Shown: positions 9,797 through 20,076, counted from the stretch's first letter. The stretch: DNA of 64,000 bases from Promethearchaeota archaeon (GCA_016839765.1 JAEOTP010000007.1:1-64000); one strand, 5' to 3'. The notes: generated by a model not told the origin, from the letters alone. Made by a program: numbers and translations.

Positions 9797-12643
9797 TCAC
9801 TCCTCTTTATTTTTTTCTAAGTTTTTAAAATTTTCAACTTTTTTAAATTGTTCTTGTTCAAATTCTAAAATTTTAATTTGATCTTTATAATTACTTTCCA
9901 TTATTTCATTTCGGTTATTTAATGGAACCATTTTTAATTTCTTTTCTTTCCTAATTTTCTTTTTTAGCTTCCGTATTTTTCTAACCATAGGCGGGTATTT
10001 GAAATGAGTTTGGTATAATATAAAAAATAAAGAAAGACCTGCAATACCTCCAATTAATAAATATACAAGCCAACCTAAATCTTCACCAACAGTAGGAATG
10101 GCACTTATAGTTATGTCAAAACTTTGGAACGAATAATCATCACCAGCATAAGCATTAATTGTTATACTGTAAACACCTTCAGGGATATCTGAGATATATG
10201 CTTCATAAACCCCATCATTGTCGAGATCTGTTAGTTCTCCCTGTCCATAAGCCCATCTATATGTAACAGTAGCATTCTTAATAAGTCCCCCAAAATCAGT
10301 ATTATTTAAAACAATACTTAACAATATTCCCCCTCCTGGTTCTGTTTCAAATAATGTATTTCCTAATGTTGTAATAATCATTCCGCTTATTTTTTCTACA
10401 GTTAATCTTAGCAATATTGTTTTAATCTGGAAATTGTTTTTATATGCTATGATATTTATCAAATTAACTCCTATTTGCAAATGTGAAGTATTAAATAAAG
10501 CCGAGTAATGATTTAAAGCGACATATTCTGTTAAATTTTCTGAGAAGGTTTCAGCATTAACTTGTACAATTGCCCCACTGATATGAAATCCTGTGATATT
10601 ATCAAGGTATTTAATAGTGATATTGAGCATTTCTCCAATAGTGATTTCATAAGTAGGGTTTAAGGTTTTTTCTTCATTTTCTATAAAAAGTTGTATATCT
10701 GTTTCTCTTTCAGATACTCCAACATAAAATTGAATAGTCTGAGGTTTATAATCTTCAATTAAGGCGTTAATAGTAAGAACTGCAATTCCTTCTTCTAAGT
10801 CATTCGTAGAGATTGTAATATTATATTGTTCAGAGGTTTCATTTAGCTCTCCAAATCCCGATAAACTAACTGTTGCGCCGCTTAAATGTTGTTTTGTGTT
10901 ATTATCTCTATAGTAAACTGTAATATTTAAAAATTGATTAACTTCTACGTCTATTGTATCACTATTATTTGTTAAATCTTTATTTACATATAACAACAAT
11001 TCTGAAGATATTTCAGTAACCTCCACGAAAAATTGGAGGATTTGGGTTTCATAATTATCTTTTTGGGCAGAAACAGATAAAGTTTTAACTCCAATTCCTA
11101 ATTGGGATGTATTTACTAAAATTGAATATTGTTGAGAACCTGTAGTTTCATTTATAAAATCTGATATTTTTCCGTGTAATTGAACAGTAGCATTAGATAT
11201 ATGAGCCCCCGATTGCTTTTCATCGTATTTAATAGTAATATTTAACAATTCGTTTGATTGGATTTGAATAAATGGGTCACTTGTTTTATTATCACCTTCT
11301 AAGAATAAATCTAATTTCGTTTGAATGTCAGGAACAGTCTCTGCATATGAAATGTTAAGGTAAACATCATCTATTGAAATCGTTATATTTCTATTTAATG
11401 CAAAAGTATTGGCAATGAATACTTGGATTGAAACCGAGATATTAACGTCTTTCAAAATCAAATAAGTAACATCAAAACCTCCTGGTTTAGCTTCTTGAAA
11501 AGTTTCATTTGCAGAACTTAATCTAATTGTTTCTGTATGTTGATTATCGTTAATTACAACTCGTATTTCAGAAAATGGTGAATCCGCTGTTGGCCATAGC
11601 TGATCAATTTTATACATAAAAGTAAGTCTAGCATCAGTGATTTGGATATTACCGCCTGTAATTGTATTACCAATTTGGTTCCATGATATTGAAGAAAATT
11701 GATCAATCTTTTTCTTTACTGTAAAAGTTAGATTACAAGTTTTAATCATTAAATCACTAAAAGTATCGGTATCAGGACCCCCGAGATTATCTTCAGAGTA
11801 TATATCAATTCCTAAAGTGAGTGTGAAATTTGAATGCGAGGGATCTTTTTCAAAAGCAGATTTTAAAGCAGTTATTAAATCAATTTCATTTACAGTTTGC
11901 AATGGGCTGTCTGATATAGTTAATATTGATGGAGAATTTTGTCCTAAATATTTTGTTTTATTTGAAGCTACTGTATATTTTGGAGGATTATATCCTAAAT
12001 CTGAAATTTGACAATAGAATGTAACCGAATCTCCTATTGCAAAATTTTCCCAATACGCACTATCATTCGGTGTATCGATATTATTACTAACAGAAGCATT
12101 CACAATTACTTCTAAAAATACTGATACGATATCATAATCTGTCATGTCAAGGGGTAAGCTAATATTTGTTCTCCATTGAGCACTTGGAAATTGATTAGGA
12201 TCATCAGTCCATTCATGGCTAGCATAGCAACCATCAGGTGTCATCATAACCGTATCTGGTGGGAGAAAACCTGTCTTATTAAAATATTTCCAACCAGGAG
12301 ATGTAGATGAATTAATAGTATCTGAAATTACAGTAAATGTTTGCATTTCACCTAATACTTCATAATTTGCTTGATTATTACTAATATTCGCATCAACTGT
12401 AGAATTATCTCCTTGATCTCCTTTTAAATAAAACCAATAATCTTGAGTTGAAAAATCATTGTTTTTTAACCATTGCTTGGAATGTAAAATCTCACCAGAG
12501 CTGTGAATATTCTTATTATTATCATCTACTTCTATTTGGAAATCAAATTGATTTATAAAAGTTATATAAAAGTTAGAGAAAATTATTATAAACAAGAAAA
12601 CTAAGCTATAAATCTTTACATTTTTTTTATTCAACCATATCAC
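9797..12643 (-). CDS. Large cell-surface protein, Ig-like repeats, paralogue 2
   Basis: The 948-residue protein has an N-terminal hydrophobic segment (about 10-30), an N-terminal domain containing QANYEVLGEMQT that is shared with the 956-residue neighbour, and beta-rich repeats of about 95 residues (NEL/QFLNITVxYxD ... LSGATV ... AVLTINALIEDYKPQ). The membrane-proximal domain contains KNATVTYRWAYGQGELTDLDN, and a single TM helix precedes a cytosolic tail starting HFKYPPMVRKIRKL. Many Asn-X-Ser/Thr sequons suggest N-glycosylation. The DNDGVYEA stretch could bind calcium, but that is a guess. It lies in the minus-strand operon 15 bases after the 956-residue gene and directly upstream of the longin-like gene. 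It is a shorter paralogue of the 1353-residue protein. Confidence 0.65.
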   Translation of the reverse strand: MIWLNKKNVKIYSLVFLFIIIFSNFYITFINQFDFQIEVDDNNKNIHSSGEILHSKQWLKNNDFSTQDYWFYLKGDQGDNSTVDANISNNQANYEVLGEMQTFTVISDTINSSTSPGWKYFNKTGFLPPDTVMMTPDGCYASHEWTDDPNQFPSAQWRTNISLPLDMTDYDIVSVFLEVIVNASVSNNIDTPNDSAYWENFAIGDSVTFYCQISDLGYNPPKYTVASNKTKYLGQNSPSILTISDSPLQTVNEIDLITALKSAFEKDPSHSNFTLTLGIDIYSEDNLGGPDTDTFSDLMIKTCNLTFTVKKKIDQFSSISWNQIGNTITGGNIQITDARLTFMYKIDQLWPTADSPFSEIRVVINDNQHTETIRLSSANETFQEAKPGGFDVTYLILKDVNISVSIQVFIANTFALNRNITISIDDVYLNISYAETVPDIQTKLDLFLEGDNKTSDPFIQIQSNELLNITIKYDEKQSGAHISNATVQLHGKISDFINETTGSQQYSILVNTSQLGIGVKTLSVSAQKDNYETQILQFFVEVTEISSELLLYVNKDLTNNSDTIDVEVNQFLNITVYYRDNNTKQHLSGATVSLSGFGELNETSEQYNITISTNDLEEGIAVLTINALIEDYKPQTIQFYVGVSERETDIQLFIENEEKTLNPTYEITIGEMLNITIKYLDNITGFHISGAIVQVNAETFSENLTEYVALNHYSALFNTSHLQIGVNLINIIAYKNNFQIKTILLRLTVEKISGMIITTLGNTLFETEPGGGILLSIVLNNTDFGGLIKNATVTYRWAYGQGELTDLDNDGVYEAYISDIPEGVYSITINAYAGDDYSFQSFDITISAIPTVGEDLGWLVYLLIGGIAGLSLFFILYQTHFKYPPMVRKIRKLKKKIRKEKKLKMVPLNNRNEIMESNYKDQIKILEFEQEQFKKVENFKNLEKNKEE

Positions 12644-12658
12644 CTCTAAGTAAACCAG

Positions 12659-15529
12659 TTAAAGAGTTTCTCCTCCTTGTTTTATATTATTTTGAATATT
12701 TGTTTCTTTAATATCTCCTTTAATTTCGCTTTTTTTCTCAACTTCAGTTTCTATTACTTCTAATTTACTTTTTAAATTAGTTTCAATAATATCTTCCCGA
12801 TTTTGAAGCGGTATGGATTTAAGTTTCTTGTTTTTACTTACTTTCTTTCTAAGTTTTCTAATTTTTCTAACTAGAGGGGGATATTTAAAGTGTTTCAGAT
12901 AAGAAACAATTATGATTACAAGGCCTAAAGCGCTACTACCCAAAATAATAACTAACCATTTCCAATCTAATCCTGGAGGTACGGATACGCTAAAAACAAT
13001 CTCATATTCATCAAATTCATAGTTCTCACCAGCGTAAGCAGTTATTGTCATAATATATATGCCTCCTGGAATATTTTCAAAATAAACTTCATAAATACCA
13101 TCATTATCGAGATCAAAAAGTTCTCCTTGCCCGTGAGCCCAACGGTAAGTAACTGTAGCATTTTTGATAAGTCCTCCATAGTCAGTATCATTTAGAGATA
13201 TCATTAATGTATAAGACTCTTCGGGTTCAAGGTAGATTTTAGTTTCACCTGAGACAGTACTGATATTTGCCCGTATTCTATTAACATTTATTCTAATATT
13301 TACAGTATTAATGTTATAATCTGTAGCCTGTGCGACTACTGAAAATAATTTAGGCCCTAGTTGAAGCTCCGTAGAGTTTAGAACTGTAGAATATTGATTT
13401 AAAGTCATATTTTCTATTAAATCTATGGATAACCCTTCTCCAATTAATTGTAGAGTCCCTCCACTTATATAACTCCCTGTTGAATTATCTTTATATCTAA
13501 TAGATACGTTTACCATTTTCCCTATAGGAACATCAATAACAGGATCTGAAGTTTCATCCTCTCCATTAAATAATATTTGTAATTGGGTCGATCTCTGGAT
13601 TACATAAATAAAAAATTTGATTGTTTGAGTTTGATAATTGTTTAATTGAGCAAAAATAGTTAGAATATTAGTCCTTAAATTTAGATCATTTGAGTTTATA
13701 GTAATATTATAATAGTTAATATTTTCATCCAGAAATCCAAATCCTAATAATTCTATAGTTGCCCCACTTAGATGATTGTCAGTAATAAAATCTTTAAAAA
13801 AAACCGAAATATTAATAACTTCATCCACTTCAATTTGCATAGTTTCACTATCGGCTTTTGGATCACTATTAACATACAATGATAATACTGTTCCTCTTTC
13901 ATATACTTCAACAAAGATTTGAGTCAATTGGCTTTCATAATTCGTTTTTTGAGCTTCTACCGAAAGGATTCTGCTTCCAATACCTAACTGGGAAGAATTA
14001 ATGAAAATTGAATATTGTTCATAGGTTTCATTTTCTGGCAAAGGACCCGAGACTATTCCATCTAATTGTACGGTAGCATTTGGGATATGAGAACTAGTTA
14101 GACTATCTCTATATTTAACGGTTATATTTAATATAACATCAATCGGGAGTTGAATTACAGGGTCAGATGTTTTATCATCACTATTTAAAAATAATGTTAA
14201 TTCAGTTGGATAATCAGTAAAGGTTTCAATATATGTAATATTAAGGAACACATCATCAATTGAAATTGTAATGCTCTCATTCAATTCAAACGTATCTTTA
14301 ATGAAAGTTTCAATTGAAACAGTAATATTAATATCTTTTAAGATAAAAGTAGTAACATTAAACCCACCTGGTTTTGCTTCTTGAAATGTACTAGTTGCAG
14401 AGCTTATTTTAATACTTCCTTCTTCAAATTTTCTATCATTAATGTAAAAGTTTATTTCGGAAAGAGGAGCTGTGGTCGGCCAACTTTTATCTATTGAATA
14501 ATTAAAATTGAATATCGCATCTCTTATTTGGATATTACCTCCTGTAATTGTATTACCAATTTGGTTCCATGATAATGAAGTAAATTGATTTATTTTTTTT
14601 TCATAGGTGAATGTAAGATTAAAAGACTTGAAAATTAAAGCATTCCATAAATCATAATCCGGAAAATCATTATCTTCACAGTAAATATCTATACCCATTA
14701 TTAATGTAAATCTAGAGTGACCAACGTCCTTTTCTAAAGCCAAGTTTAAGGCAGTTATAAGATCATTCTCACTTACATAAGATAATTCCCTATCAGGAAT
14801 AGTTAATATTGGAGGACTATCCTGTCCTAAGGTTTGAGTTTTATTTTCCGCTACCCTAAATGCATAACTACTATTTAAATCTGAGATTTCAACATAGAAA
14901 GTTGCTGAATCCCAAATTGCTGATTGCCCTACACTATCACCAGGAGCATCAACATTAGCATCTACACTTGCGTTAAAAAACACCTCAAGTGAAGCAAATG
15001 TAATTTCATAGTCGGACATATCTACGGGCATATTCACATTCTTTTTAAAATGAACACTTGGAAAATTATGTACTTGGCCTGCCCCTCCATTCTCATTTTC
15101 ATCTAAATAATGATAAACATAACAACCCGTTGCATTAATTTCGGTATGATCAGGTAAAAGATAATCACTATTGTTATATATTCCCCATCCATACCAGGTA
15201 GAAGAATTTACATTACCCGAAAGGATATTAGATGTTTGCATTTCACCTAATACTTCATAATTTGCTTGATCAGGACTAGTTGTTGCGTTCATATCTGAAT
15301 TGTCTCCTTCTGTTCCATTTTTCCAAAACCAAATTGGTTTAATAGGATCATCAAATGTTGGATTTTTAATCCATTGTTTTGTTATTGTTCTTTCAGCTGA
15401 AGAATGAACATTTTCACTTATTTCCGAGCTAAATGATTCAAAATCAGATAAATAATGTCTAAATGGAACTAAAATTAAAATTGTAAGTAATAAAAAAACA
15501 AAAAGATAAATTTTACTTTTCTTTTCCAT
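12659..15529 (-). CDS. Large cell-surface protein, Ig-like repeats, paralogue 3
   Basis: This 956-residue protein is the first gene of the surface-protein operon. It has a short lysine-rich N-terminus and a signal/anchor helix (about 6-23), then the QANYEVLGEMQT N-terminal domain, two to three repeated beta-sandwich domains, the KNATVTYRWAHGQGELFDLDN domain, one TM helix (about 870-890) and a cytosolic tail with HFKYPPLVRKIRKLRKKV. It aligns along its length with the 948-residue neighbour and, in its second half, with the 1353-residue protein, so the three arose by duplication. The 244 bases upstream are AT-rich and must hold the operon promoter. It is probably a surface receptor, adhesin or S-layer-associated protein; no enzymatic motif is visible. 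Confidence 0.65.
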   Translation of the reverse strand: MEKKSKIYLFVFLLLTILILVPFRHYLSDFESFSSEISENVHSSAERTITKQWIKNPTFDDPIKPIWFWKNGTEGDNSDMNATTSPDQANYEVLGEMQTSNILSGNVNSSTWYGWGIYNNSDYLLPDHTEINATGCYVYHYLDENENGGAGQVHNFPSVHFKKNVNMPVDMSDYEITFASLEVFFNASVDANVDAPGDSVGQSAIWDSATFYVEISDLNSSYAFRVAENKTQTLGQDSPPILTIPDRELSYVSENDLITALNLALEKDVGHSRFTLIMGIDIYCEDNDFPDYDLWNALIFKSFNLTFTYEKKINQFTSLSWNQIGNTITGGNIQIRDAIFNFNYSIDKSWPTTAPLSEINFYINDRKFEEGSIKISSATSTFQEAKPGGFNVTTFILKDINITVSIETFIKDTFELNESITISIDDVFLNITYIETFTDYPTELTLFLNSDDKTSDPVIQLPIDVILNITVKYRDSLTSSHIPNATVQLDGIVSGPLPENETYEQYSIFINSSQLGIGSRILSVEAQKTNYESQLTQIFVEVYERGTVLSLYVNSDPKADSETMQIEVDEVINISVFFKDFITDNHLSGATIELLGFGFLDENINYYNITINSNDLNLRTNILTIFAQLNNYQTQTIKFFIYVIQRSTQLQILFNGEDETSDPVIDVPIGKMVNVSIRYKDNSTGSYISGGTLQLIGEGLSIDLIENMTLNQYSTVLNSTELQLGPKLFSVVAQATDYNINTVNIRINVNRIRANISTVSGETKIYLEPEESYTLMISLNDTDYGGLIKNATVTYRWAHGQGELFDLDNDGIYEVYFENIPGGIYIMTITAYAGENYEFDEYEIVFSVSVPPGLDWKWLVIILGSSALGLVIIIVSYLKHFKYPPLVRKIRKLRKKVSKNKKLKSIPLQNREDIIETNLKSKLEVIETEVEKKSEIKGDIKETNIQNNIKQGGETL

Positions 15530-15773
15530 GATCCCTCACATATGACAGATATAAATACCGTAAATATAATGCAAATCGATTTTGTAATGAATTAATTTTC
15601 TAACCCTATATATTAAATTATAATGGTCTTATTATAAGCATAAGAGAAATTTTTAAAATAATAATAAAAATACTCCTTTTTAAAATCTCTTTTATAACTA
15701 GATTAAAAATTGTATATTATACTTTAAAAAAATCTGGAATATTGAAGTGAAATATTGTGAGCTTCTTTCCTTA

Positions 15774-16577
15774 TTAAAATGTGCCTCTTATAAAGCCCCC
15801 ATCAACTTGGATCACTGTACCTGTGATAAAGCTAGCTTTTTCTGAGGCTAAAAACACCACTAAATTAGCTAACTCCTCTGGTTTACCCAACCGACCTAAA
15901 GGAATTTGGTCTGTCCAAGTTTTTTTGATTTCTTTTTCAGATTTTCCAGTCTCTTGAGCTGTTATATCTATTAGTTCCTTCATTCTATCTGTTAATGTCG
16001 GACCGGGACATACAACGTTAACTAAAATTTTCTCTTTTGCATATTCACTGGCTAATGTTTTTGCATAACCCACAACTCCAAGTCGTGTTGTGTTTGAAAG
16101 GACTAAATTTTGTAAAGGCTGTTTTACTGATACAGACGTAATAGCAATAATTCTCCCATTTTTCTGTTTTTGCATAATGGGTAAAATTAGTTCAGTTGTT
16201 CTTATAAAAGAGAGTAAATTTAGATCAATGGAATCTTTCCACTCGTCTTTTGTTATCTTACTTATAGGTCCTGAGGGAGGTCCACCCGCATTATGAATTA
16301 AAATATCTATCCTTCCAAATTCTGTTATAGTTTCTTCAACCAGATGTTTAATTTGCTCCTCATATTTTAGATCAGCTACAATATAATGAATTCTATTGTT
16401 ATGCTTCGATAGTCCAATATTTTTAATTTTTCTCTTTGCTAATATTAAATTTTCTTCTGAACGGCTACAAATTACAACATTCGCTCCTCCGAGATACAAA
16501 CCTTCAGCACAAGCAAAACCTAAACCCTTGCTTGCGGCCAAAACTAAAGCTACTTTCGATTCTAATCCTAAATTCAT
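15774..16577 (-). CDS. Short-chain dehydrogenase/reductase (SDR), atypical active site
   Basis: The 267-residue Rossmann-fold protein has the SDR layout: a nucleotide-binding loop (AASKGLGFACAEGL, about 14-27), an NAG motif (HNAGGPPSGP, near 95), a serine after the catalytic strand (ITSVSV, near 147) and a C-terminal FITGTVIQVDGG. In place of the usual YxxxK active-site pair there is SNTTR (around 160-164), as in a known SDR subgroup annotated as 3-oxoacyl-ACP-reductase-like. The family is therefore clear but the reaction is not. It is divergently transcribed from the secreted protein at 16674, with the promoter region between. It may act on a lipid or sugar intermediate; no neighbour narrows this down. 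Confidence 0.8.
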   Translation of the reverse strand: MNLGLESKVALVLAASKGLGFACAEGLYLGGANVVICSRSEENLILAKRKIKNIGLSKHNNRIHYIVADLKYEEQIKHLVEETITEFGRIDILIHNAGGPPSGPISKITKDEWKDSIDLNLLSFIRTTELILPIMQKQKNGRIIAITSVSVKQPLQNLVLSNTTRLGVVGYAKTLASEYAKEKILVNVVCPGPTLTDRMKELIDITAQETGKSEKEIKKTWTDQIPLGRLGKPEELANLVVFLASEKASFITGTVIQVDGGFIRGTF

Positions 16578-16629
16578 AATAAATCAAGTTTATGATCATA
16601 TTTAGATTTTATATGACACTAGGAAAAAG

Positions 16630-16637
16630 TTTATATA
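16630..16637 (+). promoter_or_regulatory. Archaeal TATA box with BRE-like A/G-rich flank
   Basis: TTTATATA preceded by GGAAAAAG matches the archaeal BRE plus TATA layout. It lies about 37 bases before the GTG at 16674, so transcription would start about 10-15 bases before the coding start. No clear ribosome-binding site precedes the gene, which suggests a short-leader transcript. Confidence 0.5.
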
Positions 16638-16673
16638 CCAAGTTGGGATAAACAATCTTAACGAAAATCTATT

Positions 16674-19600
16674 GTGAAACCAATGAAAAAAGCAAAAATC
16701 CTAACTATCTATATTCTTCTTTCACTTTTAATATTAAAAACTAGTAATATTAACAATTTCTATACCTCTAGGAATGAGAGTGACAAAATTGTAAAAACGT
16801 CTGATTCTTCATATAGTGGTGGCGGATACATTATGAATACCGAAGCAGCATATGCATGGGAAGAAATAAACTCTACGGGTACTCTTTTAGGAAATTTAAC
16901 TCAATTTGTTGTTAAAGAAGTAAACTTTACTGAAGGTGGATGGAGTTTTACATTTTACAATACATTATATGATAAGATTTATGTTCGTACCCAAGGTTGG
17001 ATGACTTTTACTGAGTTTGGTATATTGGGTTACTGGCCAATACCATCAATACAATCATTCGATTATGATTTTGTTGCTTTAATGATGACTTCACCAAGCC
17101 TTGACATAAGTTCAGGAGGAAATATCTATTATCAATTCTTAACCTCCCCAAATAGATTAGTAATAGAATATTCCGGTATGTATGATCAAATGGCTCAACT
17201 TGTAGGGGATTTTGAGGTGATTTTCTATGAAACAGGCGCTATAAAATTTCAATATAAGGATGTTTATAATGTGTTTTCACAATCTCCTGTGATAGGCTTA
17301 GATCACGGAGATGAGCTAAACTATAATTCATATACACCTGATTTGCCTATGCAATCAAAAGCCATTGAATTTACATTTGATCAGATGGTTGATCCCAATT
17401 TTGGACTCAATTTTAAGACAAATGAAGAATTTCCCTGGATAGTAACTCAAATTGATGAGGATAAATTAGAATCTTTTTACGGCTCAGACTGGGAAGATAA
17501 TTTTGGGTTTTTATCAGATCCACTTATCGGAGATAAGATGAAGATAAATATCTCATCAATCTATGAAAATTCTACGGATTGGGAAATATCCTTTGATTTA
17601 TGGGATTGGAATAGCAGATATGATACCTTCCCAAGTTCTACTGGATCAGATAATTTAGTCTATAAAAAAGACCCTTATACATATAACCACCATAACTTAA
17701 CTAATATTATGCCGCTGCTTTTACCGAATCGAACAAAATTTTACTTACGTAGAGCGAATTTATCCCATCAATATCATGTGTCGGATATCATGGGTGGTGT
17801 TTATGTGAGCTGGCATGAATTAAAATCTATAGGTGGGGATAGTATTAGTATAGACATTTCTTCAGTTTATAATCCTGATGGGATACTAGATAAGATGCAA
17901 ATTAAATGGGATAATCACACATCCAATGAACAAAAGACAATATTCAACCTTGAAACGCTCACATCATGGTTTTTAGAAGAATCATCTTTGTCAACCCAAT
18001 TAAATGATGAACATTGGTTTTATATGCGAGATGCAAATGATACAATTATGCAAACCTTTTTTGGTTCGAACTGGGAGCAACTTTTTGGAATCCCTTCCAA
18101 TTCATTTTCAGATAGCAAATTCAAAATGAAAATTACATCAACTGGAGAAAACTTAACCCATTGGATAACTAATTATTCATTATGGGACTGTATTTATAGA
18201 GATGACGCATTTATTTCACCACCAACTCTAAATAAGTCTGTTTTGTACCTAAAAGAGCCATTAAATTACACAGAACCACATATTTGGGATCCAATCTTTC
18301 CACTATTTTTACCAAAACCAGGAAGGATGTATACTGACTATGCCAATTTAAATTATTCATTTTATTCAATTCCAGATTCCTCCTCATTTTATCCTCCACA
18401 ATTGAGCTTTTTCATGAGTACTATGACAGAATCCATTCAAGCTAGAGCAATTTATAGTATGGATGGATATTTGCAAGAAATTATTATTCGGCAATCAGAA
18501 TATGATTTCATGACAGGAACTACAACATTTATACCTGTTCTTACAATTTCTCATTTTACTGAAGGAGCAGTTCCATCTTATGTAGGGATAAATCCTGGGG
18601 AAACTTACTCATATGGCATATTTAATTGTTCAAAAGTATATCCATATGGTTACTCACAATATAAAAGAATGAACATTACTATTGATTATATTTCTGGAGA
18701 AGATTTTTATCTTGAAAGGGTTCTTACTTTAATAAATTTTAGCTTTCTAAGCGCTAGCGATGTTTGGGGCGATGATATTGATCCATATGCAGCTCTTGGT
18801 GTTCCTATCAGTGAGATAAATTACATTTTTCCAAATTCATCAGAAAACATTTATTTATTTACGAGTCCACCTTTGTTTTTTGAAATTGGAGTTGATTGGG
18901 GAGACTATGTGGTTGCACTTGAGGCTGTACTTAAACAATTAATTTCCCCAGGCTATGATATAGTTATTGTAAATTTAACCAACGGATTTATGATCTCACA
19001 AGAGTATATGCCAGGGCAATTTGGGGATCAAATATATAAGTATACCTCAAATGGCGTTTTAGAAACGATATCTTTTGTGATGGACGGTAAAGAATTCTAT
19101 ACTATCAGATTGAATGATTTTGATTACGTTATGGAAGGGTGTGATATTTATGATCCAATAATAACCATAAATTCACCAACACCAAATAGTTTCCATGATT
19201 CTCAACCGCCACCAGTAGACCTCTCTATTGAAGAACATTATTTAGATACTGTATGGTATAATTTAGATAATGTATCTGTACAAACAAGTAACTACACATA
19301 TACAGGCTCAATTCCACAGGGTGTATGGGATCAAGTTGGAAATGGAACAGTTACTATTACATTTTATGCCAATGATACTAATGGAAACGAAGGATTTGCT
19401 TATGTTATTGTAAATAAAGATATATTTGCTCCAGATATTACAATAAATTCACCTGCCGATGATCAGGAATTTACTGACACAGCCCCTACTTTCGATCTTA
19501 CAATAATCGAAACTAACTTAGATTCCATCTGGTATTCGTTTGATGATGGAGTCACAAATTACCCATGTGGGATATCCGGTCAGATTGATGGGACTGTATG

Positions 19601-20066
19601 GGATAGTTTAGCAGATGGGATATTAACTCTTAGATTTTATGCTTATGATTTAGCTGGAAACGTAGATTATTCTGAGGTTAACATAGAAAAAGATGTAACT
19701 GCTCCAGACATTACAATAAATTCACCAACCCACAATCAGGAGTTTACTGACACAGCCCCTACTTTCGATCTTACAATAGTCGATCCTAATTTAGATTCCA
19801 TTTGGTACTCATTTGATAACGGAATCACAAATTACCCATGTGGGATATCCGGTCAGATTGATGGGACTGGATGGGATAGTTTAGCAGAAGGAATGTACAC
19901 TCTTCGATTTTATGCCAATGATACTTTTGGATATGAGGGATATTCCGAAGTTATTATAATTAAAACTTCAGAAATTATTCCTGGATTTCCATTTTATGGT
20001 ATAGCAATTTTTCTATCAATAGGAATAATAGCAATAATACCTCAACTGAGGAAAAAAATCAAATAA
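16674..20066 (+). CDS. Secreted, C-terminally anchored protein with Ig-like repeats
   Basis: The 1130-residue exported protein has a basic N-terminus and a signal helix (about 8-24; GTG start at 16674, with an in-frame ATG three codons later). A large N-terminal region alternates aromatic-rich beta segments. Two related internal segments each contain a F(F/Y)GS(D/N)W motif, near residues 263 and 461. Three Ig-like modules of about 90 residues follow (each beginning ITINSP, about 827, 922 and 1013), and the protein ends IIPGFPFYGIAIFL...RKKIK, that is, a PGF-type motif, a TM helix and basic residues. Such tails resemble archaeal C-terminal sorting signals, so processing by an archaeosortase-like enzyme is possible; this is inference. 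The last two modules are nearly identical in DNA. Confidence 0.65.
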   Translation: MKPMKKAKILTIYILLSLLILKTSNINNFYTSRNESDKIVKTSDSSYSGGGYIMNTEAAYAWEEINSTGTLLGNLTQFVVKEVNFTEGGWSFTFYNTLYDKIYVRTQGWMTFTEFGILGYWPIPSIQSFDYDFVALMMTSPSLDISSGGNIYYQFLTSPNRLVIEYSGMYDQMAQLVGDFEVIFYETGAIKFQYKDVYNVFSQSPVIGLDHGDELNYNSYTPDLPMQSKAIEFTFDQMVDPNFGLNFKTNEEFPWIVTQIDEDKLESFYGSDWEDNFGFLSDPLIGDKMKINISSIYENSTDWEISFDLWDWNSRYDTFPSSTGSDNLVYKKDPYTYNHHNLTNIMPLLLPNRTKFYLRRANLSHQYHVSDIMGGVYVSWHELKSIGGDSISIDISSVYNPDGILDKMQIKWDNHTSNEQKTIFNLETLTSWFLEESSLSTQLNDEHWFYMRDANDTIMQTFFGSNWEQLFGIPSNSFSDSKFKMKITSTGENLTHWITNYSLWDCIYRDDAFISPPTLNKSVLYLKEPLNYTEPHIWDPIFPLFLPKPGRMYTDYANLNYSFYSIPDSSSFYPPQLSFFMSTMTESIQARAIYSMDGYLQEIIIRQSEYDFMTGTTTFIPVLTISHFTEGAVPSYVGINPGETYSYGIFNCSKVYPYGYSQYKRMNITIDYISGEDFYLERVLTLINFSFLSASDVWGDDIDPYAALGVPISEINYIFPNSSENIYLFTSPPLFFEIGVDWGDYVVALEAVLKQLISPGYDIVIVNLTNGFMISQEYMPGQFGDQIYKYTSNGVLETISFVMDGKEFYTIRLNDFDYVMEGCDIYDPIITINSPTPNSFHDSQPPPVDLSIEEHYLDTVWYNLDNVSVQTSNYTYTGSIPQGVWDQVGNGTVTITFYANDTNGNEGFAYVIVNKDIFAPDITINSPADDQEFTDTAPTFDLTIIETNLDSIWYSFDDGVTNYPCGISGQIDGTVWDSLADGILTLRFYAYDLAGNVDYSEVNIEKDVTAPDITINSPTHNQEFTDTAPTFDLTIVDPNLDSIWYSFDNGITNYPCGISGQIDGTGWDSLAEGMYTLRFYANDTFGYEGYSEVIIIKTSEIIPGFPFYGIAIFLSIGIIAIIPQLRKKIK
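19428..19973 (+). repeat. Two tandem 273-bp repeats encoding Ig-like modules
   Basis: The DNA beginning GCTCCAGA at 19428 recurs at 19701, giving a period of 273 bp (91 codons). Long stretches are identical, such as the block from GAATTTACTGACACAGCCCC through the following strand and the CCATGTGGGATATCCGGTC block. A more diverged third copy precedes them. The high DNA identity indicates a recent in-frame duplication. Confidence 0.8.
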
Positions 20067-20068
20067 TC

Positions 20069-20076
20069 TTTTTTTT
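20069..20076 (+). terminator. T-tract terminator after the secreted-protein gene
   Basis: A run of eight T residues follows directly after the stop codon ending at 20066, which fits archaeal intrinsic termination at U-tracts. No stem is needed in archaea and none is obvious here. Confidence 0.35.
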
